From assembly GCA_024236295.1 (NCBI GenBank), contig JACKKT010000006.1:124001-188000 (forward strand): 64,000 nucleotides of DNA. Reading direction: 5' to 3'. Under the pieces are notes generated by a model. That model did not search any database and was not told the DNA's origin. It saw nothing but the letters and a program-made list of their open reading frames with translations. The translations under genes and the position numbers were made by a program. Shown in pieces: positions 1 to 10,382 of the stretch. The first letter of the stretch is position 1. Each line of letters begins with the position of its first letter. This DNA comes from Kordiimonadaceae bacterium. Lineage in GTDB: Bacteria > Pseudomonadota > Alphaproteobacteria > Sphingomonadales > Emcibacteraceae.

Positions 1-1
1 G

Positions 2-925
2 TCATTAAGAACCGCACATAATAACGGGGATTTTTGGTATATTGATAATGGGGCGCTTAAAAAAATAACGGCCATTTTTGATCATCTGGAAAAGGATTTT
101 GAGCTGCCCAAACAGGATGTGGTTCAGTGGAAAGGCGACGATGGTGTTACAGTCGAAGGAACAATTATTTATCCGAATGGCTATAAAAAAGGACACCGAT
201 ATCCATTGGTCGTTCAAACCCATGGTGGTCCGCGTTCTTCTGATCAGTGGGGAATATATAGCCCGACCTCCTATGCCACAGTACTTGCAGCAAACGGTTA
301 TGTCATTTTAAGACCAAACTACCGTGGAAGTCTGGGGTATGGCGATGCTTTTGTTCGTGATATGGTCGGTCATTATTTCAATCAGTCACATCTGGATGTC
401 ATGGCGGGCATTGATTATCTAATTGATCAGGGAATTGCTGACGGGGATCAACTGGTCAAAATGGGTTATAGTGCTGGCGGACATATGACCAACAAACTGA
501 TTACCTTTACCGATAGATTTAAAGCCGCATCATCCGCCGCAGGCACCGCCAACTGGATATCCATGTACAGTCAATCCGACACCCGGATTTACCGTACACC
601 ATGGTTTGGCGGCACCCCATGGCAGAAAGATGCCCCTATCGACAGCTATTGGGATAATTCACCACTTAAGGATATATCAAATGTCAAAACGCCGACTTTG
701 ATTATCGTCGGTGGCGCCGATACCCGTGTTCCGCAACAGCAATCTATCGAACTTTACCGCGCCCTGAAATCAAACGGGGTGGATACGGACCTTTATATTG
801 TTCCACGCGAAAACCATATCTGGAAAGAGCTCAGACATTATCTTGGTAAAATGAATGTTGAAATGTCCTGGTTTGAAAGATATGTCAAAAACCGTAATTT
901 TGAATGGGAAAAAGCCCCCGAATAA
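2..925 (+). CDS. S9-family serine peptidase, C-terminal part
   Basis: Catalytic domain of a prolyl-oligopeptidase/dipeptidyl-peptidase-like serine peptidase, which cleaves short peptides. The frame is open to the left edge, so the N-terminal beta-propeller lies outside the window; the first complete codon begins at base 2 and the methionine at 119 is internal. The Ser nucleophile lies in GYSAGGH, the acidic residue in GGADTRVP and the histidine in ENHIWKE, in the Ser-Asp-His order of the alpha/beta-hydrolase fold. The HGGPR stretch upstream is the usual oxyanion-side element. The gap of 112 bp to typA makes separate transcription likely. Cell location cannot be judged without the N-terminus. 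Confidence 0.88.
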   Translation, partial: SLRTAHNNGDFWYIDNGALKKITAIFDHLEKDFELPKQDVVQWKGDDGVTVEGTIIYPNGYKKGHRYPLVVQTHGGPRSSDQWGIYSPTSYATVLAANGYVILRPNYRGSLGYGDAFVRDMVGHYFNQSHLDVMAGIDYLIDQGIADGDQLVKMGYSAGGHMTNKLITFTDRFKAASSAAGTANWISMYSQSDTRIYRTPWFGGTPWQKDAPIDSYWDNSPLKDISNVKTPTLIIVGGADTRVPQQQSIELYRALKSNGVDTDLYIVPRENHIWKELRHYLGKMNVEMSWFERYVKNRNFEWEKAPE

Positions 926-1037
926 CAGGCTTTATCAGTCTATATTCAATTATTTTCCGGTTTAAATGGACTTGTCATAAAGAATCTCTATACTGCGCGC
1001 ACTTTAACTCAGGCATCAAAGATAGAGAGCCACCATT

Positions 1038-2867
1038 ATGACCTTACGCAATATTGCCATTATTGCCCACGTTGACCACGGCAAAACAACACTTGTCGAC
1101 GCCATGTTCAAACAAAGCGGAATGTACCGCGACAATGAACAAGTCGAAGAATGCGCCATGGACAGCAACGACATCGAAAAAGAACGTGGCATTACCATTT
1201 TTGCCAAATGCACAGCTGTCGATTGGGGTGATCACCGCATCAATATTGTTGATACGCCCGGCCACGCCGACTTTGGCGGTGAGGTTGAACGGATATTAAG
1301 CATGGTGGATGGTGTCATTCTGCTGGTGGACAGCGCCGAAGGGCCGATGCCGCAGACAAAATTCGTGACCGGTAAGGCACTTGCCCTTGGCCTTAAGCCC
1401 ATAGTAGTCATTAATAAAATTGACAAACCGGACCGCCGTCCCGATGAAGTCCATGACGAGATTTTTGACCTGTTCGTCAGTCTTGACGCCAATGATGAAC
1501 AGCTCGATTTTCCAATGCTTTATTCCTCTGGCCGCGATGGCTGGGCCTCCCTTGATCTAGATGGTCTGCGGGAAAATCTTGATCCGCTTTTTGAAACGCT
1601 GATTAATTATTATGAAAAACCGGCCATGCGGACTAAGGAAATTATTGATCAGCCCTTTACCATGCTGGCGACACTCCTTGACCGTGATAATTTCATGGGC
1701 CGGGTGCTTACCGGCCGTGTCCAGACCGGGAAAGTAAAAGTGAACGACCCGATCAAGGTGATCAATCAGGCGGGGGACGTGGTTGAAACGGCCCGCGCCA
1801 CCAAACTTATGTCATTCGAGGGCCTTGAGCGCGTTCCGGTTGAAGAGGCCATTGCCGGTGATATTATTGCCATTGCCGGACTTTCCATTGGTACGGTTGC
1901 AGATACCATCTGTGCCCCATCAGTTAGCCAGCCATTACAGGCACAACCGATTGATCCACCGACATTGTCGATGCGTTTTTCCGTCAATGACAGCCCGCTT
2001 GCCGGACGTGAAGGTACCAAAGTTACATCACGTATGATCCGCGACCGCCTTGAGCGCGAAGCAGAGGGCAATGTCGCCGTAAAAATCACCGAAAGTGAAA
2101 CAAAGGACAGTTTTGATGTTGCAGGACGCGGCGAGCTTCAGCTGGGCGTCCTGATTGAAACCATGCGCAGAGAGGGTTTTGAGCTTTCCATATCCCGCCC
2201 AAGGGTTCTTTACCAACAGGACGAAAATGGCGCCCGAACAGAACCATACGAAGAAGTCGTGATTGATGTGGACGAGGAATATTCAGGGGTTGTCGTAGAA
2301 AAAATGGCAGAGCGCAAAGCGGAAATGACCGATATGCGTTCCTCCGGGGCAGGAAAAACCAGAATTACATTCATCGCCCCGTCACGTGGCCTGATTGGTT
2401 ATCATGGTGAATTTCTGACCGATACCCGTGGTACAGGCATCATGAACCGTACTTATCACAGCTATGGCCCCTATAAAGGCCCAATACAGGGTCGCCGGGT
2501 AGGCGTTCTGATCAGTATGGGTATGGGCAAAGCGGTTGCATACGCCCTTTGGGGACTTGAAGACCGCGGTGTCATTATGATTGACCCACAGGAAGAAGTT
2601 TATGAAGGCATGATTATCGGCGAACATTCAAGATCAAACGATCTTGATGTAAACGTGCTTAAAGGAAAGCAATTGACCAATATTCGTGCAGCAGGGAAAG
2701 ATGATGCCATCAAGCTTACCACCCCGCGCAGATTGACCCTTGAGCAGGCCATTGCCTATATCCAGGATGATGAGCTGGTGGAAGTAACGCCGAAAAGCAT
2801 ACGTTTAAGAAAGCGTTTTCTTATTCCGCATGAAAGAAAGAAAGCAGCAAGAGCAGCAAACCAATAG
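1038..2867 (+). CDS. typA: Translational GTPase TypA/BipA
   Basis: Ribosome-associated GTPase of the elongation-factor superfamily that supports 50S assembly and stress or low-temperature growth. At 609 residues it has the normal family length. G1 is AHVDHGKT near the N-terminus, the switch I region contains RGITI, G3 is DTPGH and G4 is NKID, followed by the beta-barrel domain II, EF-G-like domains and the BipA-specific C-terminal domain (for example APSRGLIGYHGEFLTDTRGT). A purine-rich GAGAG stretch at 1025-1029 precedes the ATG. It stands alone between an unrelated peptidase and a sensor kinase and nothing in it looks odd. Confidence 0.97.
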   Translation: MTLRNIAIIAHVDHGKTTLVDAMFKQSGMYRDNEQVEECAMDSNDIEKERGITIFAKCTAVDWGDHRINIVDTPGHADFGGEVERILSMVDGVILLVDSAEGPMPQTKFVTGKALALGLKPIVVINKIDKPDRRPDEVHDEIFDLFVSLDANDEQLDFPMLYSSGRDGWASLDLDGLRENLDPLFETLINYYEKPAMRTKEIIDQPFTMLATLLDRDNFMGRVLTGRVQTGKVKVNDPIKVINQAGDVVETARATKLMSFEGLERVPVEEAIAGDIIAIAGLSIGTVADTICAPSVSQPLQAQPIDPPTLSMRFSVNDSPLAGREGTKVTSRMIRDRLEREAEGNVAVKITESETKDSFDVAGRGELQLGVLIETMRREGFELSISRPRVLYQQDENGARTEPYEEVVIDVDEEYSGVVVEKMAERKAEMTDMRSSGAGKTRITFIAPSRGLIGYHGEFLTDTRGTGIMNRTYHSYGPYKGPIQGRRVGVLISMGMGKAVAYALWGLEDRGVIMIDPQEEVYEGMIIGEHSRSNDLDVNVLKGKQLTNIRAAGKDDAIKLTTPRRLTLEQAIAYIQDDELVEVTPKSIRLRKRFLIPHERKKAARAANQ

Positions 2868-2940
2868 CAAATCCTTTGTAAAGTTAATATTGAATTAATC
2901 TCTTTATCCTAAACTATTAGAATAGTTTTAAACGGGTAGT

Positions 2941-5417
2941 ATGGGGATTAAAATTTTGATAATTGGTTACCTAAAAAAACTGATTTCTATTCAGGCAAGA
3001 TCAGATTTATTTATTATTTTTCTTGCATTCATTTGTTGTTGTTCCTCAGAAACCTTATCTCAGACGAACAGAAATTCAGAAAAATTTGTTTTATCCGAAG
3101 AGGAACAGTTATGGGTTTCCCAGCATCCTGTTGTCCGTGTAACAAATCAAATGGACTGGGCGCCAATTGATTTTGTCCAGGGCGGTGAAGCCACGGGGTT
3201 TTCCATTGATTATCTAAATCTGGTTCTGCAAAATGTTGGACTTCGTGCAGAATACATAAACGGTTACAGTTGGGACGAATTACATAAGCAAACTGAAGAA
3301 AAAAAATTGATCTTATCCACAGTCTGATCGAAACAGATGAACGGGATAAATATTTTCTTTTCTCAAAACCGTATCTGAATATTTCGCTTGGTTATTTTGC
3401 TAAAAAAGGAAGCGAAAGAATAAGGTCACCTTTCGACCTCACAGGTAAAACCGTCGGTGTTATCAGCACGTCAGGTACTGAGGCAACCTATAAATCGAAT
3501 TATCCGAACATAAAGCTTGTCAATTATTCCAATATTTTAGAAGCGCTCATAGCCCTTTCAAGCGGAACCATTGATTTATATGTTGGACGCATTCCCGTTG
3601 TTAATTATACAATTAACAAAAACTTCATGGCTGATCTGGAACTTGTTGGTGATGTAATATTGCCAGCCTCCACTCCCGCCAACCAGGTGCGTCTGGCAAC
3701 AAGGAATGATCTTCCCATCCTTCTTTCAATTCTTGAAAAAGGTATGGCTGCTGTGACTGACGATGAATATAATATGATCGTCAACAAATGGCAGGCAAGG
3801 TCCACACAAAATCAGATAGTTAGTCTTACAGACGAGGAAAAGGACTGGCTTAAAAAAAACAATACCATACGTGTATCAACAGTTCCGAATTTAACACCGC
3901 TTGAATTTATTACGGAGGATGGAAAAATAAGTGGTATTACCGGTTCCTATCTAGACAAAATCTCCGAGATGCTGGGCGTACGTTTTATCTGGGCCGGAAA
4001 CCGGAACTGGCCCGAAGGCTTTGAAATGATTAAAACTCAGGATGCCGATATTATTTCTGCAGCAAGCGTTACGCCGGAACGAAGCAGATACTTAAACTTT
4101 AGCGATCCTTATTTATCTCTGACCAATATGATTCTTTCAAAAAACAAGAATTCAACTTATACAACAATGGATGATCTTAAAGGCAAAACCATTGCACAGG
4201 TTAAAGGATTTGCTGTAACGGCATTTATAAAACAGGACTATCCGGAAATTAATGTTGTCGAAGTAGAGACAATCAGAGACGCTCTTAACCTCATAGAACA
4301 AAATAAGGCCGAGGCATTTATAGGAAGCATCATGGTTGCCTCTCCTATAATGGCGGAAGAGGGAATAGATGACATTGTTACGGTTGGTGAATCTCCATAC
4401 AAAATAGAGGAAACAATCGGTATAAGATCTGACCTTACTTTACTGACCAGTGCAATTGACAAGGCGATTAATGCTATTTCTGCCATGGAAAAAACAGCTA
4501 TAAATCACCAATGGATGTCCCTCAAACCTCAGCCAAAACAGAATTACACTCCAATTATAGTAATCGCCGGATTGTTGATATTTATTACAATAATTATTCT
4601 GATTTGGAATGCCGGCCTGCGTCGCGAAGTTAGTCGCCGCATAATAATTGAGAGAGAATTAAAAAAATCACAAAAAGAGGCCGAACTGGCCAACACGGCA
4701 AAATCAGCTTTCCTCGCAAATATGAGCCATGAAATCAGAACCCCGTTAAATGCGATTATCGGATTTTCTGAATTTATCAACTCAGGCATTTATGGCGAAA
4801 TTAAGCAACCCAAATATAAAGAATATTTATTAGATATCATTAGCAGCAGCAGGCATTTGGCAACTGTCATTGATGACATACTGGATCTTTCAAAAATCGA
4901 AGCTGGAAAACTTCAGTTGGTTGAAAAAGAATTTGATCTCAACAATTGTATTGCAGATGCACTTAAAATGGTACAACCGATCGCAAATTCAAAAAATATA
5001 AAACTAAGTTATAGCAGAAACTCAGTTATTTTTCAGGGGGATAACAATGCTCTTAAAAGAGTAATCATAAATTTATTGTCAAACGCTATAAAATTTACAA
5101 ATGCAGGTGGGAAAGTAGATTGCATGCTCAACCAACTATCGGACGGTTCCGTAAAAATCAAAATCTCGGACACCGGTATTGGCATTCCGGCAGACAGGAT
5201 TGAACAGGTCAAAAATCCTTTCGAACAAATTGAAAATTCTTTTGATATAAATGAGGAAGGCACCGGTCTTGGACTTTCAATCGTTCAAAAATTAACCGAA
5301 TTGCATGGCGGCAATTTCACCTTGGAAAGTGAGCTTGGTATCGGTACGGTTGCTACGATCATATTACCCGAGTCCAGAGTCATCATCAAAAAATTTGAGC
5401 ATCGCTTAACCAGTTAA
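2941..5417 (+). CDS. Sensor histidine kinase with two SBP_bac_3 domains, frame broken at an A8 run
   Basis: Periplasmic-ligand sensor kinase of about 825 residues if the two frames are joined. The first frame (2941-3327) encodes a signal segment and the start of a bacterial solute-binding (SBP_bac_3) domain, then stops. The -1 frame continues the same domain from about 3306 (KIDLIHSL, matching QLDIVHTL and EIDIVHSI in the island paralogue at 29415) to 5417. A second SBP_bac_3 domain begins near DEEKDWLKKNN, followed by one membrane helix (IIVIAGLLIFITIIILIW), HisKA with the phospho-accepting His in NMSHEIRTPLN, and HATPase with N-box NLLSNAIKFT, DTGIGIP and GTGLGLS. No receiver domain and no adjacent response regulator. 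The break may be a sequencing error, a mutation or real slippage. Confidence 0.8.
3299..3306 (+). other. A8 homopolymer at the frame break of the sensor kinase
   Basis: Eight adenines where the coding frame changes by -1. In the incoming frame the heptamer A-AAA-AAA (3300-3306) has the form of a slippery site, and one extra A would also restore a single frame. No strong stem-loop was seen immediately downstream, so a homopolymer indel is at least as likely as programmed slippage. Confidence 0.6.
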
Positions 5418-5529
5418 AATTAATTTGTGCCATAATTAAACAACAGATAAATTATGATAATCCTTTACCGATCATTAACTGGCTATTGGTATATTGATTG
5501 CCTAAGTTCATTAGCCGAATGAGGAAAAA

Positions 5530-5793
5530 ATGACCCATTTTTTATCGTCTGACCAGAACCCTAATGGCCACAAGCTTGAAGACGTTCTGAGAAAAGTAAG
5601 AAACGATATTATCTATCGTGCCACAAAAATTATGGATGACAGCAGACCGGAAGCCCAGCATGTTCTGAACAACAACATTGAAATATTGGGAATGCTGGCA
5701 AAATCAATCAGTCTTGCCGAGGACAGCACAATGGTGCTTAACAAAAGCTTCGGCACCAGCCAAAGCGGCTCACCCCGCATAGGCAAGGAATAA
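5530..5793 (+). CDS. Small hypothetical protein, 87 aa
   Basis: Unrecognised small soluble protein. It has no signal peptide, membrane segment or cysteine, and it looks largely helical (repeated charged residues around DVLRKVRNDIIYRATKIMDD). A GAGGA ribosome-binding sequence lies 5 bases before the ATG, which supports real translation. It sits alone between the sensor kinase and the hisN-like gene, 69 bp upstream of the latter and on the same strand, so it could be co-transcribed with it. No function can be assigned. Confidence 0.6.
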   Translation: MTHFLSSDQNPNGHKLEDVLRKVRNDIIYRATKIMDDSRPEAQHVLNNNIEILGMLAKSISLAEDSTMVLNKSFGTSQSGSPRIGKE

Positions 5794-5862
5794 ACATCCT
5801 TCCCTCCTTGACAAATATCTTAAAATCCTTGAAACACAGAATACAGTTTCAGGGATTTTATT

Positions 5863-6672
5863 ATGAATGATCAGGACGATCTGAAAATATATACAGACTT
5901 TATGCATGAGCTTGCCAATGCTGCGGCAGCTGTAAGTCTGAAATATTTCAAAAAACATATAGACGTTGAAAGTAAAGGATCAAAACTCGGTACAAGTTTC
6001 GATCCTGTCACGATCGCTGATCAAAACACTGAAAAAGCCATTCGTGAACTGATCCGCCTACGCTTTCCCAATCATAATATCAGAGGCGAAGAACAGGCAG
6101 AAGAACAGAAAGGCAGTAACTTTACATGGGTGATTGACCCGATTGACGGCACCCGCGCCTATATTACCGGCATTCCCACCTGGGCAACACTCGTGTCCCT
6201 TCATGACGGTCATAAACCGATCGTCGGCCTGCTGGATCAGCCCTATTTAAAAGAACGCTATATTGGAACCGCAAACGCGACATTCTTTAACGGTACTAAA
6301 ATCTCTGCCCGGCCATGTGACGATATTTTCAAGGCAACGATCTCAACCACAGACCCGTTGCAGTTATTTAATGGTCCCGTTGAACAGGATGCTTTTTTCC
6401 GTGTGGCGTCACGGGCAAAAATGATGCGAAACGGTTATGATAGTTATGCTTACGCGATGATTGCTGCCGGCTTTATCGACATCGTTATCGAAAGCGGCCT
6501 AGAACCCCATGATATCCAGGCGCTCATCCCGATTATTGAGGGCGCAGGCGGCATAGTCACCAACTGGCAGGGCGAACCCTGCGATAAAGGCGGTCAGGTC
6601 CTTGCTTGCGGTGATAAGCGTCTGCATGAACAGGTCGTCAAACTGCTTAACATCACGACAAGTGATTTATAA
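5863..6672 (+). CDS. hisN: Inositol-monophosphatase family protein, probable histidinol-phosphatase HisN
   Basis: Mg-dependent phosphatase of the inositol monophosphatase fold, 269 residues. The metal-binding signatures are present: GEE within NIRGEEQAEE, then DPIDGTRAYITG, and the C-terminal metal Asp in GLEPHDIQALIPIIEGAGG. The IDGTRAYITGIPTWATL wording is typical of the HisN-type histidinol-phosphatases used by alphaproteobacteria in place of HisB, so histidine biosynthesis (histidinol phosphate to histidinol) is the favoured role. Other small phosphate esters such as inositol phosphate cannot be excluded. No other his gene is nearby. Its 3' end overlaps the convergent MAPEG gene by six bases. 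Confidence 0.82.
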   Translation: MNDQDDLKIYTDFMHELANAAAAVSLKYFKKHIDVESKGSKLGTSFDPVTIADQNTEKAIRELIRLRFPNHNIRGEEQAEEQKGSNFTWVIDPIDGTRAYITGIPTWATLVSLHDGHKPIVGLLDQPYLKERYIGTANATFFNGTKISARPCDDIFKATISTTDPLQLFNGPVEQDAFFRVASRAKMMRNGYDSYAYAMIAAGFIDIVIESGLEPHDIQALIPIIEGAGGIVTNWQGEPCDKGGQVLACGDKRLHEQVVKLLNITTSDL

Positions 6673-7137
6673 ATATTCCATCCCGGCCAAAAATACCTGC
6701 ACGGCCATAATAATCACAATCACCGAACCGATCGTATAAAATGTGGCGCGCACTTCATGGGTCTGTTTGGTGGCATAGACAATCGTGTGTATTAGCCTCG
6801 TGGTTACAAAGCCATAATACATAATCTGCGCCATCATCAAAGTTGGACCAATCACCACATAAAGCAGCCCGATTGCAAGAAAGGCCGGAATATTTTCAAG
6901 GTCGTTGCGGTGAAGCCGGCGCGAGCGATCAACATAATCATTGAGTTCAAGTTGCTCCGGTTTCGGATCCTTATTGATAAGACCCACCTGAATATCTTCC
7001 GGGCTTACAAGCCCTGAATTACTTTTAAGCATCCTGTAAACAGTCATCCAGCCCTGCCCCATAATTTTCAGAACCATAATGGCGGCCGCAATCATATAGT
7101 TAACAAAAACCGGGTTTTCCAGTGTAAAAGCATTCAT
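6667..7137 (-). CDS. MAPEG-family membrane protein
   Basis: Integral membrane protein of the MAPEG superfamily (eicosanoid and glutathione metabolism; bacterial members are often glutathione-transferase-like or of unknown substrate). It has 156 residues with about four hydrophobic helices, and the family signature appears as RRLHRNDLENIPAFLAIGLL between helices 1 and 2. An open frame extends to 7200, but a strong AGGAGGG sequence (7145-7151 on the minus strand) lies just upstream of the ATG at 7137, so that start is chosen. Single gene, convergent with the hisN-like gene. The substrate is unknown. Confidence 0.82.
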   Translation of the reverse strand: MNAFTLENPVFVNYMIAAAIMVLKIMGQGWMTVYRMLKSNSGLVSPEDIQVGLINKDPKPEQLELNDYVDRSRRLHRNDLENIPAFLAIGLLYVVIGPTLMMAQIMYYGFVTTRLIHTIVYATKQTHEVRATFYTIGSVIVIIMAVQVFLAGMEYL

Positions 7138-7293
7138 TTTTCTATCCCTCCTAAAATGCCCAGAAAAAATCCTACGCCTAAATTTTAAACCCGTCCACAA
7201 AATTGAATTTTTTGTATGATTAAAGTGTAAAGAGTAATTTGACTATTCCGTAAATTATCATTAGCGTGAATTAAGTATATTCGGGAGAGAAAA

Positions 7294-8958
7294 ATGAGCA
7301 GGTTATATCAAGTTGCATTGGCTTTACTGTTAACTTTTTCCATGATCGCTTGTGATAATAATATTGATAAAAGCAGAAATTTTTCCGATGTGACTATTCT
7401 TTATGGCGATGTTGTAACAATGAACGACAATACGCCTTCTGCAGAAGCGGTTGCCATAAAAGACAATAAAATCATTGCCGTTGGTAACAAGCGAGAAATT
7501 ATTGACGATTATCCCGGCGCCCGTTTAGCTGATTTTACCGGAAAAACAATTTTACCGGGTTTCATTGACAGTCACACCCACATTGTCAATATGGGGCTTG
7601 AGAAAATTAAAGTTGATCTATCAGACACCAAAACGGTAGCTGAAATGATCAACCGGGTTAAAGAATATTATCCAAACCCAAAACCCGGCCAATGGCTTTT
7701 GGGTAAAGGGTGGGACGAAGCCGTTTGGGCCACTATCGGATATCCGGATAAAATGCTGCTTGATGAAGCCTTTCCGGATAATCCTGTGCATCTGGAGGCT
7801 TTACATACTTTTGCCAGCCTTTTTAATCAGAAAGCATTTGAGGCCGCTGAAATTTCTGATGATATAGAAGATAAAAATTTTCTTCGGCGTGAGGACGGTA
7901 CCCTAAGTGGCACTGTACTTGACAAGGCGCAGGAAATAGTCAGGGACGCAATCCCGAAACCAACTATTCAACAACTTAAAACAGCAATTCTTACCAGTAC
8001 AGATATTATGGCAAAAGCCGGACTGACCGCCGTGCATGAAGCCAATGTAAGCCGTGACAGTATGACGGCTTTCGAACAACTCGCCGCAGAAGGAAAACTG
8101 CCAATCCGTATTTATGGAATGGTCGACGGAGTTGACCCGGTTCTGACACGTGAATGGCTTGAAATGGGACCTAAAATTGATAAAAACAATTTTTATACAG
8201 TTAGGTCCATAAAAGTATTTTATGATGGCTCACTTGGATCACGAACAGCCCTCATGCAAGATGGATATTCTGATGACCCAGAAGCCAATAATAAAATAAT
8301 GACACTTGATAAAGTATATTTTGATCAACTAGTCACGGACGCTGCAGAAAGAGGGTTTCAGATGATCGTCCACGCCATCGGCGATAAGGCCAATGATGAG
8401 GTAGTTGACAGTTATGCTGCCATTTTAAAAAACCACCCCGGGTATGATCATCGCTACCGCATTGAACATGCACAGGTTGTTTTGCCAAGCTTTTATCAAA
8501 AAGCTGCACAGAACAACATTATAGCCAGTATGGAACCGGCACATGCTCTGGATGACAGTGCCTGGGCCAAAGCCCGGGTTGGACCGGAACGTATTCATAA
8601 TGCCTATGCCTGGAAAAATATGCTGGATAACAATGTAAAGCTGATATTCAACAGCGACTTACCTGCTGCAACGTGGCGCATTCAGGATATTATGTATTAC
8701 GCCGTTAACCGTCGCAAACTGGACGGCGGTGAGCCATGGTATCCAGATCAGGCCGTGTCAATAAAGGATGCCTTGAAAGCGATGACAATTGATTCAGCCT
8801 ATGCCGGGTTTATGGATGATACCACCGGATCAATTGAAGCCGGCAAGCTTGCTGATTTCACAATCCTTGATCAAAACCCTGTTAAAATTGATCCTTTAAG
8901 GCTGAACGATATCAATGTCGTTGAAGTTTGGGTAGATGGTAAAAAAGTCGAATTTTAA
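7294..8958 (+). CDS. Amidohydrolase-3 family metal-dependent hydrolase, predicted lipoprotein
   Basis: YtcJ-like amidohydrolase of 554 residues. The N-terminus is a lipoprotein-type signal: a hydrophobic stretch ending SMIAC at about residue 20, so the mature protein is probably anchored to a membrane facing the periplasm. The TIM-barrel metal site is shown by GFIDSHTHI, by the histidines in MIVHAIGDKAN and RIEHAQVV, and by the late Asp in NSDLP. The C-terminal SIEAGKLADFTILDQNP closes the composite beta-sandwich typical of this family. Substrates of YtcJ-like enzymes are mostly unknown. A GGGAGAG ribosome site precedes the ATG. Convergent with the following hydrolase, overlapping it by four bases. 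Confidence 0.88.
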   Translation: MSRLYQVALALLLTFSMIACDNNIDKSRNFSDVTILYGDVVTMNDNTPSAEAVAIKDNKIIAVGNKREIIDDYPGARLADFTGKTILPGFIDSHTHIVNMGLEKIKVDLSDTKTVAEMINRVKEYYPNPKPGQWLLGKGWDEAVWATIGYPDKMLLDEAFPDNPVHLEALHTFASLFNQKAFEAAEISDDIEDKNFLRREDGTLSGTVLDKAQEIVRDAIPKPTIQQLKTAILTSTDIMAKAGLTAVHEANVSRDSMTAFEQLAAEGKLPIRIYGMVDGVDPVLTREWLEMGPKIDKNNFYTVRSIKVFYDGSLGSRTALMQDGYSDDPEANNKIMTLDKVYFDQLVTDAAERGFQMIVHAIGDKANDEVVDSYAAILKNHPGYDHRYRIEHAQVVLPSFYQKAAQNNIIASMEPAHALDDSAWAKARVGPERIHNAYAWKNMLDNNVKLIFNSDLPAATWRIQDIMYYAVNRRKLDGGEPWYPDQAVSIKDALKAMTIDSAYAGFMDDTTGSIEAGKLADFTILDQNPVKIDPLRLNDINVVEVWVDGKKVEF

Positions 8959-9896
8959 ATCACAAAAAATTTCACAATTTTATCCAGCACCCTGTCCCTG
9001 ATTGGGTCGATTTCACGGTACATTTCATGACGGGAACTGGCGATGGTTTCAATTTTGATATTTTTAGCATCTTTTAAAATATGTAGTGTGGTTTCATTCT
9101 TGACCACAAATTCCTCTTCTGCCAGCAATACCAGTACCGGTATCTTTATAGCAGATACATAACCCGGTGACTGAATGATTTTAAAGCTCTTGATAACGCC
9201 TGCGAGCCAGCCGTAAGTCACGCCGCCGATAAATAGATCAGGGTTTTGATCTATTGCCTGCTCTGCCCAATTATATCTCTTCCTGTCATGGGTCAGCTGA
9301 TTAAAGGCGGTTTTATGATCAATCATGCTCCTGTTTCTGGGCTGCCCCGGCGCAAAAAATGATGAAAATCCAAGCAGGTTGGCCAGTTTAAAATAAATTT
9401 TTGCAAGCCCGGCAATCCGTGTGGAACTGGCAACCAGATCAAAAAAAGGCACAAGTAAAATGGCCCGCTTGAACACACCGGGATAATCATGCAAGTGCCG
9501 AAAGCCAATCTGCCCTCCCATGGAGTGGGCAATTAAATAAAGTGGGCTATTCTTTAACGCCGGTTTTATTATCTCTTCAACAATCTGGTTCATATCCCGG
9601 ACCAGAGCACCAAAATCGGGATTATGACTTTTAAGCGGATTATTTAAAATTCGCCCGGAAAGCCCCTGTCCTCTGTGGTCATAAGCATATACCGAAAAGC
9701 CACGCGCCTGAAGCGATTCTATAAACTCAGTATATTTCTCAATAAATTCCCGGTGCCCACTCACCAGCAGAATTGCGCCTTTTTCCTCATGTTCAGATGG
9801 GAAATGGCCGACCCGCAGCCGCATGCCATCCTGTACGTCAAAAAAACGCAAAGTGCCATTTTTCGGCAGGAATTTATTTTTAAGTGCCTGATCCAT
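8955..9896 (-). CDS. Alpha/beta hydrolase, lysophospholipase (PldB)-like
   Basis: Serine hydrolase of 313 residues from the monoglyceride lipase/lysophospholipase L2 group. The nucleophile is in AHSMGGQ, the HGQGLSG loop is the usual region after the second strand, and the C-terminal histidine lies in SSRHEMYRE. No signal peptide is seen, so it is probably cytoplasmic or peripheral to the inner membrane. Likely substrates are lysophospholipids or acylglycerols. Single gene on the minus strand, divergent from the small dimeric-barrel protein at 9991. Confidence 0.85.
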   Translation of the reverse strand: MDQALKNKFLPKNGTLRFFDVQDGMRLRVGHFPSEHEEKGAILLVSGHREFIEKYTEFIESLQARGFSVYAYDHRGQGLSGRILNNPLKSHNPDFGALVRDMNQIVEEIIKPALKNSPLYLIAHSMGGQIGFRHLHDYPGVFKRAILLVPFFDLVASSTRIAGLAKIYFKLANLLGFSSFFAPGQPRNRSMIDHKTAFNQLTHDRKRYNWAEQAIDQNPDLFIGGVTYGWLAGVIKSFKIIQSPGYVSAIKIPVLVLLAEEEFVVKNETTLHILKDAKNIKIETIASSRHEMYREIDPIRDRVLDKIVKFFVI

Positions 9897-9990
9897 TATT
9901 TACTTTTACCCTTCCAAAAAATAAAGCACAATGCCTGATTAAACTGTCACAATCTCTGAACAGAAAATAACTAAAAGAAAGGATTTAAAC

Positions 9991-10308
9991 ATGGCCACAA
10001 TATTGGTGCGCTATCACCTGTCCAATGTTCCACCCCGCTCAGAAGTCATGGATATCATGATGCAGTCAGCACAAAATAAATTCAAAGATTTGCCCCATCT
10101 TCACAGCAAACAATTTTGCTATGATGAAAAAACCGGAGACGGCCTTTCCGTATATTTATGGGATTCACGTGCCAACGCCGAGGCTTTTTTTACAAAAGAA
10201 TTTATAGATAACTTCACGAAAAAGTTCGGGGCCGTACCGTCACTTGAATATAAGGACACATTACTGACAGTGGATAATCGACTTGGCGATATTCTCGTTG
10301 AGGAATAA
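9991..10308 (+). CDS. Small YdhR-like/dimeric alpha-beta barrel protein
   Basis: Protein of 105 residues with the look of a ferredoxin-like dimeric alpha/beta barrel: an N-terminal strand (ATILVRYHLS), a central strand containing GLSVYLWDSRANAEAFF, and a helix FIDNFTKKFG. The wording '-W.S.e.A.aFf..ef...f...fG..P.' is that of the YdhR/putative mono-oxygenase group, whose members often have no proven substrate. An AGAAAGGA ribosome site precedes the ATG. It lies upstream of the peroxiredoxin gene in the same direction, but with a separate putative operator in between. Confidence 0.62.
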   Translation: MATILVRYHLSNVPPRSEVMDIMMQSAQNKFKDLPHLHSKQFCYDEKTGDGLSVYLWDSRANAEAFFTKEFIDNFTKKFGAVPSLEYKDTLLTVDNRLGDILVEE

Positions 10309-10382
10309 GAATAAAGGTCGCCTTTTTCATTAAATTTTAACAAGAAACTCCTTGAAATAGAGTGGCAAAATCACTATTTTAC

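Noticed and set aside
119..925. S9 peptidase starting at the ATG at 119
   Set aside because: The frame is open to the window edge with homologous-looking sequence before it; the methionine is internal.
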